Assembly (NCBI RefSeq): GCF_001424485.1
Contig: NZ_LMQC01000021.1
Coordinates: 1,249-65,248 of the forward strand
DNA: 64,000 nucleotides
Direction of reading: 5' to 3'
From: Modestobacter sp. Leaf380
GTDB taxonomy: Bacteria; Actinomycetota; Actinomycetes; Mycobacteriales; Geodermatophilaceae
Both the position numbers and the translations under genes were made by a program. This document shows, piece after piece, positions 42,260 through 49,486 of this stretch (its first letter is position 1; each line of letters begins with the position of its first letter). The notes under the pieces are model-generated. The model made no database searches, was not told where the DNA came from, and saw only the letters and a program-made list of their open reading frames with translations.

Positions 42260-43233
42260 CACCCCTGCCTCCGCAGCGCCACCAGCAGCAGGGGGACGCC
42301 GAGCACGGTGGTGGCGATGCCGACCGGGAGCTCCACCGGGGCCAGCACGGTGCGGGCGAGCAGGTCGGCACCGACCAGCAGCACGGCACCGGCCAGGCCG
42401 GCGGCGGGCAGCACGCGGGCGCTGACCGAGGTGCCGCCCAGCCCGCGGACCAGGTGCGGGGACAGCAGCGCCACGAACGCCACCGGCCCGCAGACCGCCA
42501 CCACCGCCGCGGTCAGCGCGAGGGCCACGGTCACGACGGCGAGCCGCAACCGGGCCGGGCGGACGCCCAGGGCGGCGGCCGCGGGGTCGCCCAGGGCGAG
42601 CACGCCCAGCGGTCGGCGCAGCAGCCAGGCGCCGAGTGCGGCGGGCAGCAGCAGCGGTGCGAGCACGAGGACGTCGTCCCAGCCGCGACCGGCGAGGCTG
42701 CCCAGCAGGTACCGCAGCAGCAGGTCGACGTCCCCGGCGGTGCCCAGGCTGACCACGGCGACGACCAGGCCGGACAGCACCGCGGACACCGCGGCGCCGA
42801 CGAGGACGACCCGGGTGGCGTCCCGGGAGGTGCTGGCGGCCAGCAGGACGACGAGTCCGGCGGCGGCTGCGCCGAGCAGGGCGAGCGGCGCGCGCAGCCC
42901 CAGCGGGACGGGCAGGGCCAGCACCGTGCTGGTGGCCGCGACGAGGGCGGCGCCGGAGGAGACGCCGAGCAGCTCGGGCCCGGCCAGCGGGTTGCGCAGC
43001 CCGTCCTGCAGCAGCGCGCCGGTCAGGCCGAGGGCGGCCCCGCAGAGGGCGCCGAGCAGGACGCGGGGGGCCCGGACCCGGGCGAGCGTCAGCTCCTGCA
43101 CCGGGTCCGCGACGCCGGTCGCCCAGGCCCGCAGCAGGCCCGGGCCCAGGGCCAGCAGGACCAGGGCGGCCAGCACGACCAGGCCGACGGCCACCAGCCA
43201 CCGCAGCCCCGGTCTCGCGAGAACGATTGTCAT
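42256..43233 (-). CDS. FecCD-family permease 2
   Basis: 325 aa. RAPRVLLGALCGAALGLTGALLQDGLRNPLAGPELLGVSSGAALV and GPVAFVALLSPHLVRGLGG show the family, distinct from but paralogous to permease 1. The ATG at 43233 lies inside the second Zur/Fur-like box, so transcription may start very close to it. First gene of the permease-permease-ATPase operon, divergent from the binding protein. Confidence 0.92.
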   Translation of the reverse strand: MTIVLARPGLRWLVAVGLVVLAALVLLALGPGLLRAWATGVADPVQELTLARVRAPRVLLGALCGAALGLTGALLQDGLRNPLAGPELLGVSSGAALVAATSTVLALPVPLGLRAPLALLGAAAAGLVVLLAASTSRDATRVVLVGAAVSAVLSGLVVAVVSLGTAGDVDLLLRYLLGSLAGRGWDDVLVLAPLLLPAALGAWLLRRPLGVLALGDPAAAALGVRPARLRLAVVTVALALTAAVVAVCGPVAFVALLSPHLVRGLGGTSVSARVLPAAGLAGAVLLVGADLLARTVLAPVELPVGIATTVLGVPLLLVALRRQGW

Positions 43234-43239
43234 TACCGC
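43217..43239. promoter_or_regulatory. Zur/Fur-like box 2 between importer operons
   Basis: GCGAGAACGATTGTCATTAC core, centred at about 43228; it shares GAGAACGATTGTCATT exactly with box 3. It overlaps the permease 2 start on the minus strand and lies about 40 bp before the binding-protein GTG on the plus strand, so one site could silence both divergent units. Confidence 0.6.
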
Positions 43240-43278
43240 TAACCTAGCGCCTCCGCACCCCCGCCCCGAGAGGCCCCC

Positions 43279-44274
43279 GTGAACCGCACAGCTGCCCGCC
43301 CGACGTCCCGCACACCCCGGACGGTGGTCGCCACCGCCCTGGCCGGCCTCCTGCTCGCCGGCTGTTCCACCGACGCCGCCGAGGACACCGCCACCGCCGA
43401 GGGGGGCGCGGTGCAGACCCACACCGACGCCTCCGGCACCGAGCTCGAGCTGCCCGGCGAGGTCACCCGGATCGCCTGCCTCACCGCGATCTGCGGCGAC
43501 GCGCTGGCCGAGCTGGACCTGCAGCCGGTCGCCTACCGGGACCGGCTCGTCGTCGACGACCGCTTCTGGGGCCCCGACACCGACATGGTCGAGATCACCG
43601 GCGCCTTCGGCGAGGAGGACCTGGAGGACGTCGCCTCCGCCGAGCCCGACCTCGTCGTCGGCCTGCTCGGGGCGCACGACGGGCTGCGGGCCGGCCTGGA
43701 GCCGATCGCGCCGCTGCTGCTGGTGGACCCGCAGAGCTGGCAGGACTCGGTCGAGGTGCTGGAGCTGATGGGTGAGCTGACCGGCCGCCAGGACCGGGCC
43801 AGCGCGGCCGCCGAGGCGTTCACCGCGACGCTGGAGGAGGCCCGCGAGGAGGCCGACCGGCGCGCCGACGCCGCCGGTGGGCCGGCCAGCAGCATGGCCG
43901 TCTACGGCTCGCCCGACGGTCTGTCCGTCGACAGCGACGCCACCCCGGTCGGTTCGGTGCTCGCCGAGCTGGGGGAGTACCCCTGGTCCGGTGACGTCGC
44001 CGGCGGCCACTCGCCCGCCGTCCCGGTGTCGGTGGAGGAGGTGCTGGCCGTCGACCCGGACGTCGTCTTCGCCCAGACCCTGTCCTTCGGCGCGGTCGAG
44101 GCGACCCCGCTGTCCCAGGAGCTGGCCGCGGACCCGGTGTGGGCCAGCCTGGGCGCGGTCCGCGACGGCCGGGTCACCGAGGTCGACGCGACCCTCTGGG
44201 GCACCGGTCGGGGCACCCGCACCCTGACGCTGGTGCTCGAGGAGGCCCTGGACCTGCTGTACCCGGTGGGCTGA
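43279..44274 (+). CDS. Siderophore-type ABC substrate-binding lipoprotein
   Basis: 331 aa; GTG 43279. Signal peptide with basic start and lipobox LLAG-C29, so it is anchored on the outer face of the membrane. Peripla_BP_2 (FepB/FhuD-like) fold: ASGTELELPGEVTRIACL at the start, EDLEDVASAEPDLVVGLL and VEEVLAVDPDVVFAQ. Two cysteines (C-x4-C in ACLTAICGD) near the first strand are unusual. Divergent from the permease operon through the metal-box region, and followed 4 bp later by the SagB-like oxidase, linking import to RiPP synthesis. Confidence 0.92.
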   Translation: MNRTAARPTSRTPRTVVATALAGLLLAGCSTDAAEDTATAEGGAVQTHTDASGTELELPGEVTRIACLTAICGDALAELDLQPVAYRDRLVVDDRFWGPDTDMVEITGAFGEEDLEDVASAEPDLVVGLLGAHDGLRAGLEPIAPLLLVDPQSWQDSVEVLELMGELTGRQDRASAAAEAFTATLEEAREEADRRADAAGGPASSMAVYGSPDGLSVDSDATPVGSVLAELGEYPWSGDVAGGHSPAVPVSVEEVLAVDPDVVFAQTLSFGAVEATPLSQELAADPVWASLGAVRDGRVTEVDATLWGTGRGTRTLTLVLEEALDLLYPVG

Positions 44275-44278
44275 CCCG

Positions 44279-45055
44279 GTGTCGGCCGCTCGGGCGGGGC
44301 AGGGTGGTGAGGACCTGGCGCTGGTGCGCCGGGTGCACGCCGAGCTCGGGTCCCGCCCGACCGGCCGGGGCCGGTCGGCGACGCTGCCGCCGGACCCCGT
44401 GGCGACGACGGTCGTGCTGCCGCCCGCGCGGCCGCTGCCGCCGGTGACCGTCGAGCAGGCGCTGCTCCGCCGGCGGTCGGCCTACACCTGGGGTCCTGGG
44501 CAGATGGCCCTGCCCGACCTGGCGGACCTGCTGCGCTGGTCCCTGGGGGTCCAGCGGGAGGTCCTGCTGCCCGACGGCCGGCGGCACCGCGCGGGCGTGG
44601 CGCCCTCGGCCGGCGGGCTGCCCTCGCTGGAGCCGTGGCTCGTCGTCCGCGGGCCGGGCGCGCTGTCCCCGGGCGTGCACCGGGCCGACGTGCGGCACAC
44701 GGACGGCGGGGGTGGCGGCACGCTGACGCGCACCCGCGCCGGTGACCCCACCGACGCGTTGACGGCGGTGCTGGACCAGCCGCCGTTCGCCACCCGGGCC
44801 ACCGTCGTGGTGGTGCTGGTGGCCCGGCTGGACCTGACGCTGCCCACGTACGGGCCGCGGCACTACCGCACGCTCCACCTGGACGCCGGCATCGCGCTGC
44901 AGAACCTGCAGCTGGTCGCGACCGCGCTGGACCTCCCGGGCTGTCCGGTCTCGGGGTTCTCCGACGAGGGTCTCGCCGCCCTGCTGGCACTGCCGGGGAC
45001 GGCGTTCCCCGCGGCCCTCTTCGTCTCCGGGAGCCGGGTGCAGACATCCCGATGA
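44279..45055 (+). CDS. SagB-type FMN-dependent azoline dehydrogenase
   Basis: 258 aa; GTG 44279 just after the binding protein stop. Nitroreductase fold with SagB marks: ALLRRRSAYTWGPGQMALPDLADLLRWSLG, the VAPSAGGLPSLEPWLVV loop and the C-terminal HLDAGIALQNLQLVATALDLPG. These enzymes oxidise azolines to azoles in linear azol(in)e-containing peptides. Together with a YcaO and a small precursor nearby it points to thiazole/oxazole-type RiPP maturation. The precursor has no Cys, so oxazoles or methyloxazoles would be expected. Confidence 0.85.
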   Translation: MSAARAGQGGEDLALVRRVHAELGSRPTGRGRSATLPPDPVATTVVLPPARPLPPVTVEQALLRRRSAYTWGPGQMALPDLADLLRWSLGVQREVLLPDGRRHRAGVAPSAGGLPSLEPWLVVRGPGALSPGVHRADVRHTDGGGGGTLTRTRAGDPTDALTAVLDQPPFATRATVVVVLVARLDLTLPTYGPRHYRTLHLDAGIALQNLQLVATALDLPGCPVSGFSDEGLAALLALPGTAFPAALFVSGSRVQTSR

Positions 45056-45063
45056 CACGACGT

Positions 45064-45083
45064 TGAGAACGATTGTCATTCCT
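45064..45083 (+). promoter_or_regulatory. Zur/Fur-like box 3 before the RiPP precursor
   Basis: TGAGAACGATTGTCA at 45064-45078 fits the TGAnAAtnATTnTCA pattern at all fixed positions except one t-to-c. It lies about 60 bp before the precursor GTG and shares its 16-nt core with box 2. Confidence 0.6.
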
Positions 45084-45140
45084 GCTTGGCTGTCGGACGT
45101 GTCCCACCCGGGGCACGGCAACCGAGCCGAGGAGTCCACC

Positions 45141-45278
45141 GTGAACGAGTTCTTCCGCACCGAGAAGGTCCGCACCGCCCCGGCCGCCACCCACTCGGCG
45201 ACCCACAGCAACGCCCTCGTGGAGAACCCCTTCGAGGAGATCGCCGTCCAGCCCGAGCCGGCCGCCACCGAGCGCTGA
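45141..45278 (+). CDS. Putative azole-RiPP precursor peptide (45 aa)
   Basis: GTG 45141 with GAGGAG and 7-nt spacing. The peptide has no cysteine; its outstanding feature is a tandem Ala-Thr-His-Ser (A16-T-H-S19, A20-T-H-S23). If YcaO and SagB-like enzymes act on Thr17, Ser19, Thr21 and Ser23, the result would alternate (methyl)oxazoles with histidine imidazoles, an array suited to metal binding. The C-terminal NPFEEIAVQPEPAATER could be a recognition follower and the N-terminal NEFFRTEKV a short leader. It is flanked by its own metal-box-like promoter and a strong hairpin. Identity is inferred from context. Confidence 0.7.
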   Translation: MNEFFRTEKVRTAPAATHSATHSNALVENPFEEIAVQPEPAATER

Positions 45279-45291
45279 CCAGCTCGTGACC

Positions 45292-45328
45292 GCGCCCGCC
45301 CGTCCGGCACCGCCGGGCGGGCGGGCGC
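45292..45328 (+). terminator. Intercistronic hairpin after the precursor (attenuator-like)
   Basis: An 11-bp perfect outer stem (GCGCCCGCCCG with its complement), a T-G wobble and a 5-bp inner stem give 17 pairs with a 3-nt loop. It lies 13 bp after the precursor stop and 22 bp before the next ATG. It probably lets the precursor be made in excess over the enzymes. Confidence 0.7.
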
Positions 45329-45350
45329 CCCTCCACCCCCGGGAGACCCG

Positions 45351-46076
45351 ATGACCCCCCGCCTGCGCGAGTCGCCCCTGCTCACCCCGGGCACCGCCCT
45401 GCTGCCCCGCGACACGGGCTGGCTGCTGCGGACCGCCGACGGCACCGAGCACACCGTGCTGCTGGACGAGGCGGACACCGGCGCCCTGCTCGACGCGCTC
45501 GTCACCGGCACCCTCCCGGCCCTCCCGGCCGCCCGCCGTGCCCTGCAGGCGCTGGTCCTCGCCGGGCACGCCGTCGCCCCGGACGCCGACCCGGCGCCCC
45601 GGGTCGCCGTCTCCGGTGCAGGCCCGCTGGCCGCCGCGGTGGTCGACGCGCTGCGCGCCACGGGCGCCGTCCCGGTCGCACCGGGGGAGGCCACCACCGT
45701 GGTGCACCTCCTCGACGCCGCCCCCGGCCCGACCGGTCCGCCGGCGGGCGAGCTGGCCTGCTGGGTCGAGGGCCACCGGCTGGTGCTCACCCCCGTCGCG
45801 GTCAGCGCGCCGGACACCGCCGCCCGCCACCGCGCCGCGCACCGCCCCGCTGCCCCGACCGAGGACGGCGTGGTCTCCGGCCGCCCGGTGCCCTCCCCGC
45901 GGGCCCGCGTCCTGGCGGCTGCCCTCATCGCGACCGAGGCCGTGCGCCGGGCCGAGATCGCGCCCGCCGGACCACGCCCGTTCGACCGGGACGACCACCT
46001 GGCGACCGTGCTGGACCTGCTGACCCTGCACGTCACCCGGCACCCGGTCCTGCCGGTGCCGCCCGTCCCCGCGTGA
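45351..46076 (+). CDS. RRE/ThiF-like cyclodehydratase partner protein
   Basis: 241 aa; ATG 45351. The first ~75 residues (LLPRDTGWLLRTADGTEHTVLLDEADTGALLDALVTG and ARRALQALVLAGHAV) look like a PqqD-type winged-helix RiPP recognition element. The following PRVAVSGAGPLAAAVVDALRATGA is a short Rossmann segment as in ocin-ThiF or E1-like C-proteins, which bind the leader and activate YcaO. It is shorter than most C-proteins and no zinc-binding cysteines are seen. Overlaps the S15 hydrolase gene by 4 bp (GTGA). Confidence 0.7.
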   Translation: MTPRLRESPLLTPGTALLPRDTGWLLRTADGTEHTVLLDEADTGALLDALVTGTLPALPAARRALQALVLAGHAVAPDADPAPRVAVSGAGPLAAAVVDALRATGAVPVAPGEATTVVHLLDAAPGPTGPPAGELACWVEGHRLVLTPVAVSAPDTAARHRAAHRPAAPTEDGVVSGRPVPSPRARVLAAALIATEAVRRAEIAPAGPRPFDRDDHLATVLDLLTLHVTRHPVLPVPPVPA

Positions 46077-47416
46077 GGGACGGCGCGCACCGGGTCGGTG
46101 ACCTGGGCACCCGGGTGACGCTGCCCGACAGCGCACCCCGCGCCGTGCTCGTCGTCCGGACGCCGTACGGGGCCGACGCCCACCGGGCCGAGGGAGCCGC
46201 CTGGGCGGCCCGGGGTGTCGCCTTCGTCGTGCAGGACGTCCGTGGCCGGCACACCTCGCCGGGGGACTTCGCGCCCTACGCCGGCGAGGGGCCCGACGGC
46301 CTCGCGCTGCTGGCCTGGGTGCGCAGCTGGACCGCCGCCCCCGTCGTGCTGCAGGGCTCCTCGTACGGGGCGCACTGCGCCCTGGCGACCCTCGACGCGG
46401 CGGCCGGGACGCCCGGCGCGCCCGCCCCGGACGCCGTGGCGCTCGCCGTGCCGGCGCCGGGGCTGGGGGAGACCGCGCGGACGCCGGACGGCGCCTTCCT
46501 GCTGCAGTCCCGGTTGGGCTGGTGGACCGAGCACGCGCACACCCCGACACCGTCGCCCGTGCCGGCCGCCCTGCCCGGGCTGTGGCAGCGGCTCCCGGTG
46601 ACCACCGCAGGCGATCACGCCCCCCGGCCGGTGCCCTCCTGGCGCCGGGTGACGGCTGCCCGGCGCACCGACGACGAGCGGGCCCGGCTGCTGGCCGCCC
46701 AGACCTGCCCGCTGCTCGTCGTCGGCGGCACCGCCGACTGGTTCGCCCGCGAGGCCGTACGCACCTGGGCGGACTGGGGCGGCCCGGCCCGGCTGGTGCT
46801 GGGCCCCTGGGACCACGGCCTCCGCGGTGCCTCCCGCGCCGCCGTCACCCTGGACTGGCTGGACGCCGTCGGGCACGGCCGGCCGGCCGAGGGGGCCCTG
46901 GTCGTCGACGGCCGGGGGGCGCAGCGCGAGCTGGGCAGCTGGCCGGCCGCCGTCCGCGGCACCGTCCTCGCCGGCGGGGTCGTGCACGCCGACGCCCGCC
47001 ACCCACGCCCGTCCCCGCCGCTGGGCAGCCGCACCCTGGCCCCCGGTCCCCGGGCCGACCAGCTGGTGCTCCCGGTCCCACCGGCCGCGGTCGACCCCGG
47101 CGGCGGCCTGACCGGCGACGTCACCGTGACCGTGCGCGCCGACGGCCCCGGCCACTGGTGCGCCTCGCTGGCCCTCCGCGGACCGGGCGGGGCGCTGCAG
47201 GAGCTCGCCCACGGTGGCTCCACCGGTCCGCGGGTCCGGCTGGGGCCCGTCGTCGTCCCACCCGCGGACGGCGGCGACCTGGTCCTCGTCGTCTCCCCGC
47301 ACGACTTCCCGCGCCACGCCCGCGACCTGCAGTCCGGTGCCGACCACCTCACCGGCACCGGGCCCGCCCCGGCCCGCCGCACCGTCCACGCCGTCGAGAT
47401 GGAGACCCCCGCATGA
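46073..47416 (+). CDS. CocE/NonD (S15-like) serine hydrolase
   Basis: 447 aa. Alpha/beta hydrolase with S15 marks: VVRTPYGADAH, VVQDVRGRHTSPGDFAPY, nucleophile elbow G95-S-S97-Y-G99, acid in VGGTADWFAREA and His in LGPWDHGLRG; the C-terminal beta domain (TVTVRADGPGHWCASLAL) is the usual jelly-roll. The family includes X-Pro dipeptidyl peptidases and ester hydrolases. Coupled on both sides to RiPP genes, it may trim the precursor or hydrolyse the mature product after uptake. No secretion signal is visible. Confidence 0.85.
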   Translation: MRDGAHRVGDLGTRVTLPDSAPRAVLVVRTPYGADAHRAEGAAWAARGVAFVVQDVRGRHTSPGDFAPYAGEGPDGLALLAWVRSWTAAPVVLQGSSYGAHCALATLDAAAGTPGAPAPDAVALAVPAPGLGETARTPDGAFLLQSRLGWWTEHAHTPTPSPVPAALPGLWQRLPVTTAGDHAPRPVPSWRRVTAARRTDDERARLLAAQTCPLLVVGGTADWFAREAVRTWADWGGPARLVLGPWDHGLRGASRAAVTLDWLDAVGHGRPAEGALVVDGRGAQRELGSWPAAVRGTVLAGGVVHADARHPRPSPPLGSRTLAPGPRADQLVLPVPPAAVDPGGGLTGDVTVTVRADGPGHWCASLALRGPGGALQELAHGGSTGPRVRLGPVVVPPADGGDLVLVVSPHDFPRHARDLQSGADHLTGTGPAPARRTVHAVEMETPA

Positions 47417-48762
47417 GCCTGCTGACCGTCGAGGACCTCGTCGACCCCTGGTGCGGCCTGGTCCAGGCCCTGCACCCGGTGGAGCGGCTGCCCGGGATGC
47501 CCGCCGCCTACGTCGGGCTCACCGCCCAGGTCGCCGACGCCCGGGTGCACGGCACCTGGCCCAACGACCTGGTGTCGCTGGGCACCACGTTCGGCGACCC
47601 CGCCGGTGCGCGGATCGCCGCCATCGGCGAGGCCGTCGAGAGGTACTGCGGCAACCACGTCCCCGACGGCCTCCGCCGGGCGAGCGCCGCCCGGCTGCGG
47701 GCCGAGGGGCACCGGCTGCTGGGGCCCGAGGACCTGCCGTTCTTCGCCGACTGGCAGCACGACCAGCCCGAGTTCCCCTTCACCCGGTTCACCGACGACG
47801 TCGAGACCAGCTGGGTGACCGGCACCGGCGAGGACGGCCCGGTCCTCGTCCCGGCGTCCTGGGTGCACCTGAACTGGCGCAGCGGACCGCGCCGCGCCGA
47901 GCCCTGGCTGCACCCGCTCAACTACGCCGGCATCGCCACCGGCCAGGGCGCCGCCGACGCCACCCGCCGCGGGCTCCTCGAGCTCGTCGAGCGCGACGCG
48001 CTGTCCTCCTGGTGGCACCTGCGCCGGCCCGCCGCCGGCATCGACGTGGACAGCGTCCCGGGGCTGCGCGACCACCTCGGGGACACCCGGCTGCAGGTGC
48101 ACCTGCTGGCCCTGCCCAGCGACCTCGGCGTCCCCGTCGTCGCCGCCGTCGTGCACGACCCCGTCACCGGCATCGCCGCCGGCGGGTTCTCCGCCAAGCT
48201 CGACCCCGCCGAGACCGCCACCAAGGCGGTGCTGGAGGCCGTGCACAGCTGGGTCTTCACCCTGGGCATGCTCGACGCCGACGGCTGGGTCTTCCAGGCG
48301 ATGGACGCCGGCGTCCTGTCGGCGGGGCTGTACTTCCCGCACCGACCCGACCGGGACTACCGGGACCTCACCGGCCCCCGGTGCGAGCGGGTCCGCGACC
48401 TGGGCGCCCAGGCCCAGGTCTGGCTGGACCCCCGCGTGCAGGCCGAGCTGCTGCCCCGGTTCACCGCCCCCGCCGAGCGGGTCCCGCTGAGCTCCCTGCC
48501 GGTCGGCACCGAGGCGGGGCTGCGGGCCGCGCTGGCCGCCGGGGGGCACGAGGTGGTCGTCTGCGACCTGACCACCCCCGACGTGGCACTCACCCCGCTG
48601 CGCGTCGTGCGGGTCTGCGCCCGCGGCCTGATCCCCAACGCCCCGGCCGCCTTCACCTACTTCGGACTGCCCCGCTGGCGTGAGCTGGCCGGCCGGCTCG
48701 GGCTGCCCGCGGACCCGAGCGACCCGGACAGCCTCCTGCTGCTGCCCCCGCCCAGCCTCTGA
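47413..48762 (+). CDS. YcaO cyclodehydratase
   Basis: 449 aa; ATG 47413 overlaps the hydrolase stop (ATGA). ATP/Mg-binding motifs: IGEAVERYCG (residues 71-80) and LLELVERDALSSWW (188-201), both standard for YcaO. The C-terminal end is proline-rich (LLLLPPPSL), in the place where azoline-forming YcaO proteins carry PxPxP. YcaO enzymes use ATP to activate an amide backbone and cyclise Ser, Thr or Cys side chains. No TfuA or radical partner is present, so heterocyclisation rather than thioamidation is most likely. Confidence 0.92.
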   Translation: MSLLTVEDLVDPWCGLVQALHPVERLPGMPAAYVGLTAQVADARVHGTWPNDLVSLGTTFGDPAGARIAAIGEAVERYCGNHVPDGLRRASAARLRAEGHRLLGPEDLPFFADWQHDQPEFPFTRFTDDVETSWVTGTGEDGPVLVPASWVHLNWRSGPRRAEPWLHPLNYAGIATGQGAADATRRGLLELVERDALSSWWHLRRPAAGIDVDSVPGLRDHLGDTRLQVHLLALPSDLGVPVVAAVVHDPVTGIAAGGFSAKLDPAETATKAVLEAVHSWVFTLGMLDADGWVFQAMDAGVLSAGLYFPHRPDRDYRDLTGPRCERVRDLGAQAQVWLDPRVQAELLPRFTAPAERVPLSSLPVGTEAGLRAALAAGGHEVVVCDLTTPDVALTPLRVVRVCARGLIPNAPAAFTYFGLPRWRELAGRLGLPADPSDPDSLLLLPPPSL

Positions 48763-48844
48763 ACCACCGCCCGGGGACGCGGGGCGTGGGCCGACCCGGG
48801 TGCGGGCACTAGCCTGGTCGCCGGCAGCACGGGGGAGCTGGGGA

Positions 48845-49486
48845 GTGGGTGGGGACGGCGTGACGCGGGCGGACGGACGGTCGGGGGACGCAACGGTCCC
48901 GGCACCCTCGCGGGACGAGCTGGGCGACCGGGTGCTCACGGTGCCCAACGCCCTCTCGGTGCTGCGCCTGCTCGGGGTGCCGCTGTTCCTCTGGCTGCTG
49001 CTGGGCCCGCAGGCCGACGGCTGGGCCGTGGTCGTGCTGATGGTCTCCGGCGTCACCGACTGGGCCGACGGCAAGCTCGCCCGGGCTCTGGGCCAGTCCA
49101 GCCGGCTCGGGGCGCTGCTGGACCCCGCGGCCGACCGGCTCTACATCGTGGCCACCCTGGTCGCCTTCGTCCTCCGCGACGTCGTCCCGCTGTGGATCGT
49201 GGCCGCACTCGTCGCCCGCGAGGTCGTCCTGGGGGTCGTGCTGCTCGTGCTGCGCCGGGCCGGGTGGCCGCCGCTGCAGGTCCACTACCTGGGCAAGGCC
49301 GCCACCTTCATCCTGCTCTACGCCTTCCCCCTGCTGCTGCTGGCCGCCGGCACCGGCTGGCTCGCGCCCGTCGTCGCCCCGCTGGCCTACGCGCTCACCG
49401 TCTGGGGATCCGCGCTGTACCTGCTGGCCGGCGTGCTCTACGTCGTCCAGGCGGTCGGGCTGCTCCGCCAGGGCCGCACCGCGTGA
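48845..49486 (+). CDS. CDP-alcohol phosphatidyltransferase (PgsA-like)
   Basis: 213 aa from GTG 48845 (48860 is equally possible). The catalytic motif D-G-x2-A-R-x8-G-x3-D-x3-D is complete in DGKLARALGQSSRLGALLDPAADR. About five to six membrane segments. It transfers a phosphatidyl group from CDP-diacylglycerol to an alcohol (glycerol phosphate or similar). Its place before DUF881-sbp-DUF881-gcvH corresponds to pgsA2 (Rv1822) in M. tuberculosis. Overlaps the DUF881 gene by 4 bp. Confidence 0.88.
   Translation: MGGDGVTRADGRSGDATVPAPSRDELGDRVLTVPNALSVLRLLGVPLFLWLLLGPQADGWAVVVLMVSGVTDWADGKLARALGQSSRLGALLDPAADRLYIVATLVAFVLRDVVPLWIVAALVAREVVLGVVLLVLRRAGWPPLQVHYLGKAATFILLYAFPLLLLAAGTGWLAPVVAPLAYALTVWGSALYLLAGVLYVVQAVGLLRQGRTA

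Noticed and set aside
44174-47389. 1071-aa minus-strand frame across the RiPP operon
   Set aside because: Antisense to the SagB-like, precursor, RRE and hydrolase genes; composition is Gly/Arg/Pro-rich and repetitive.
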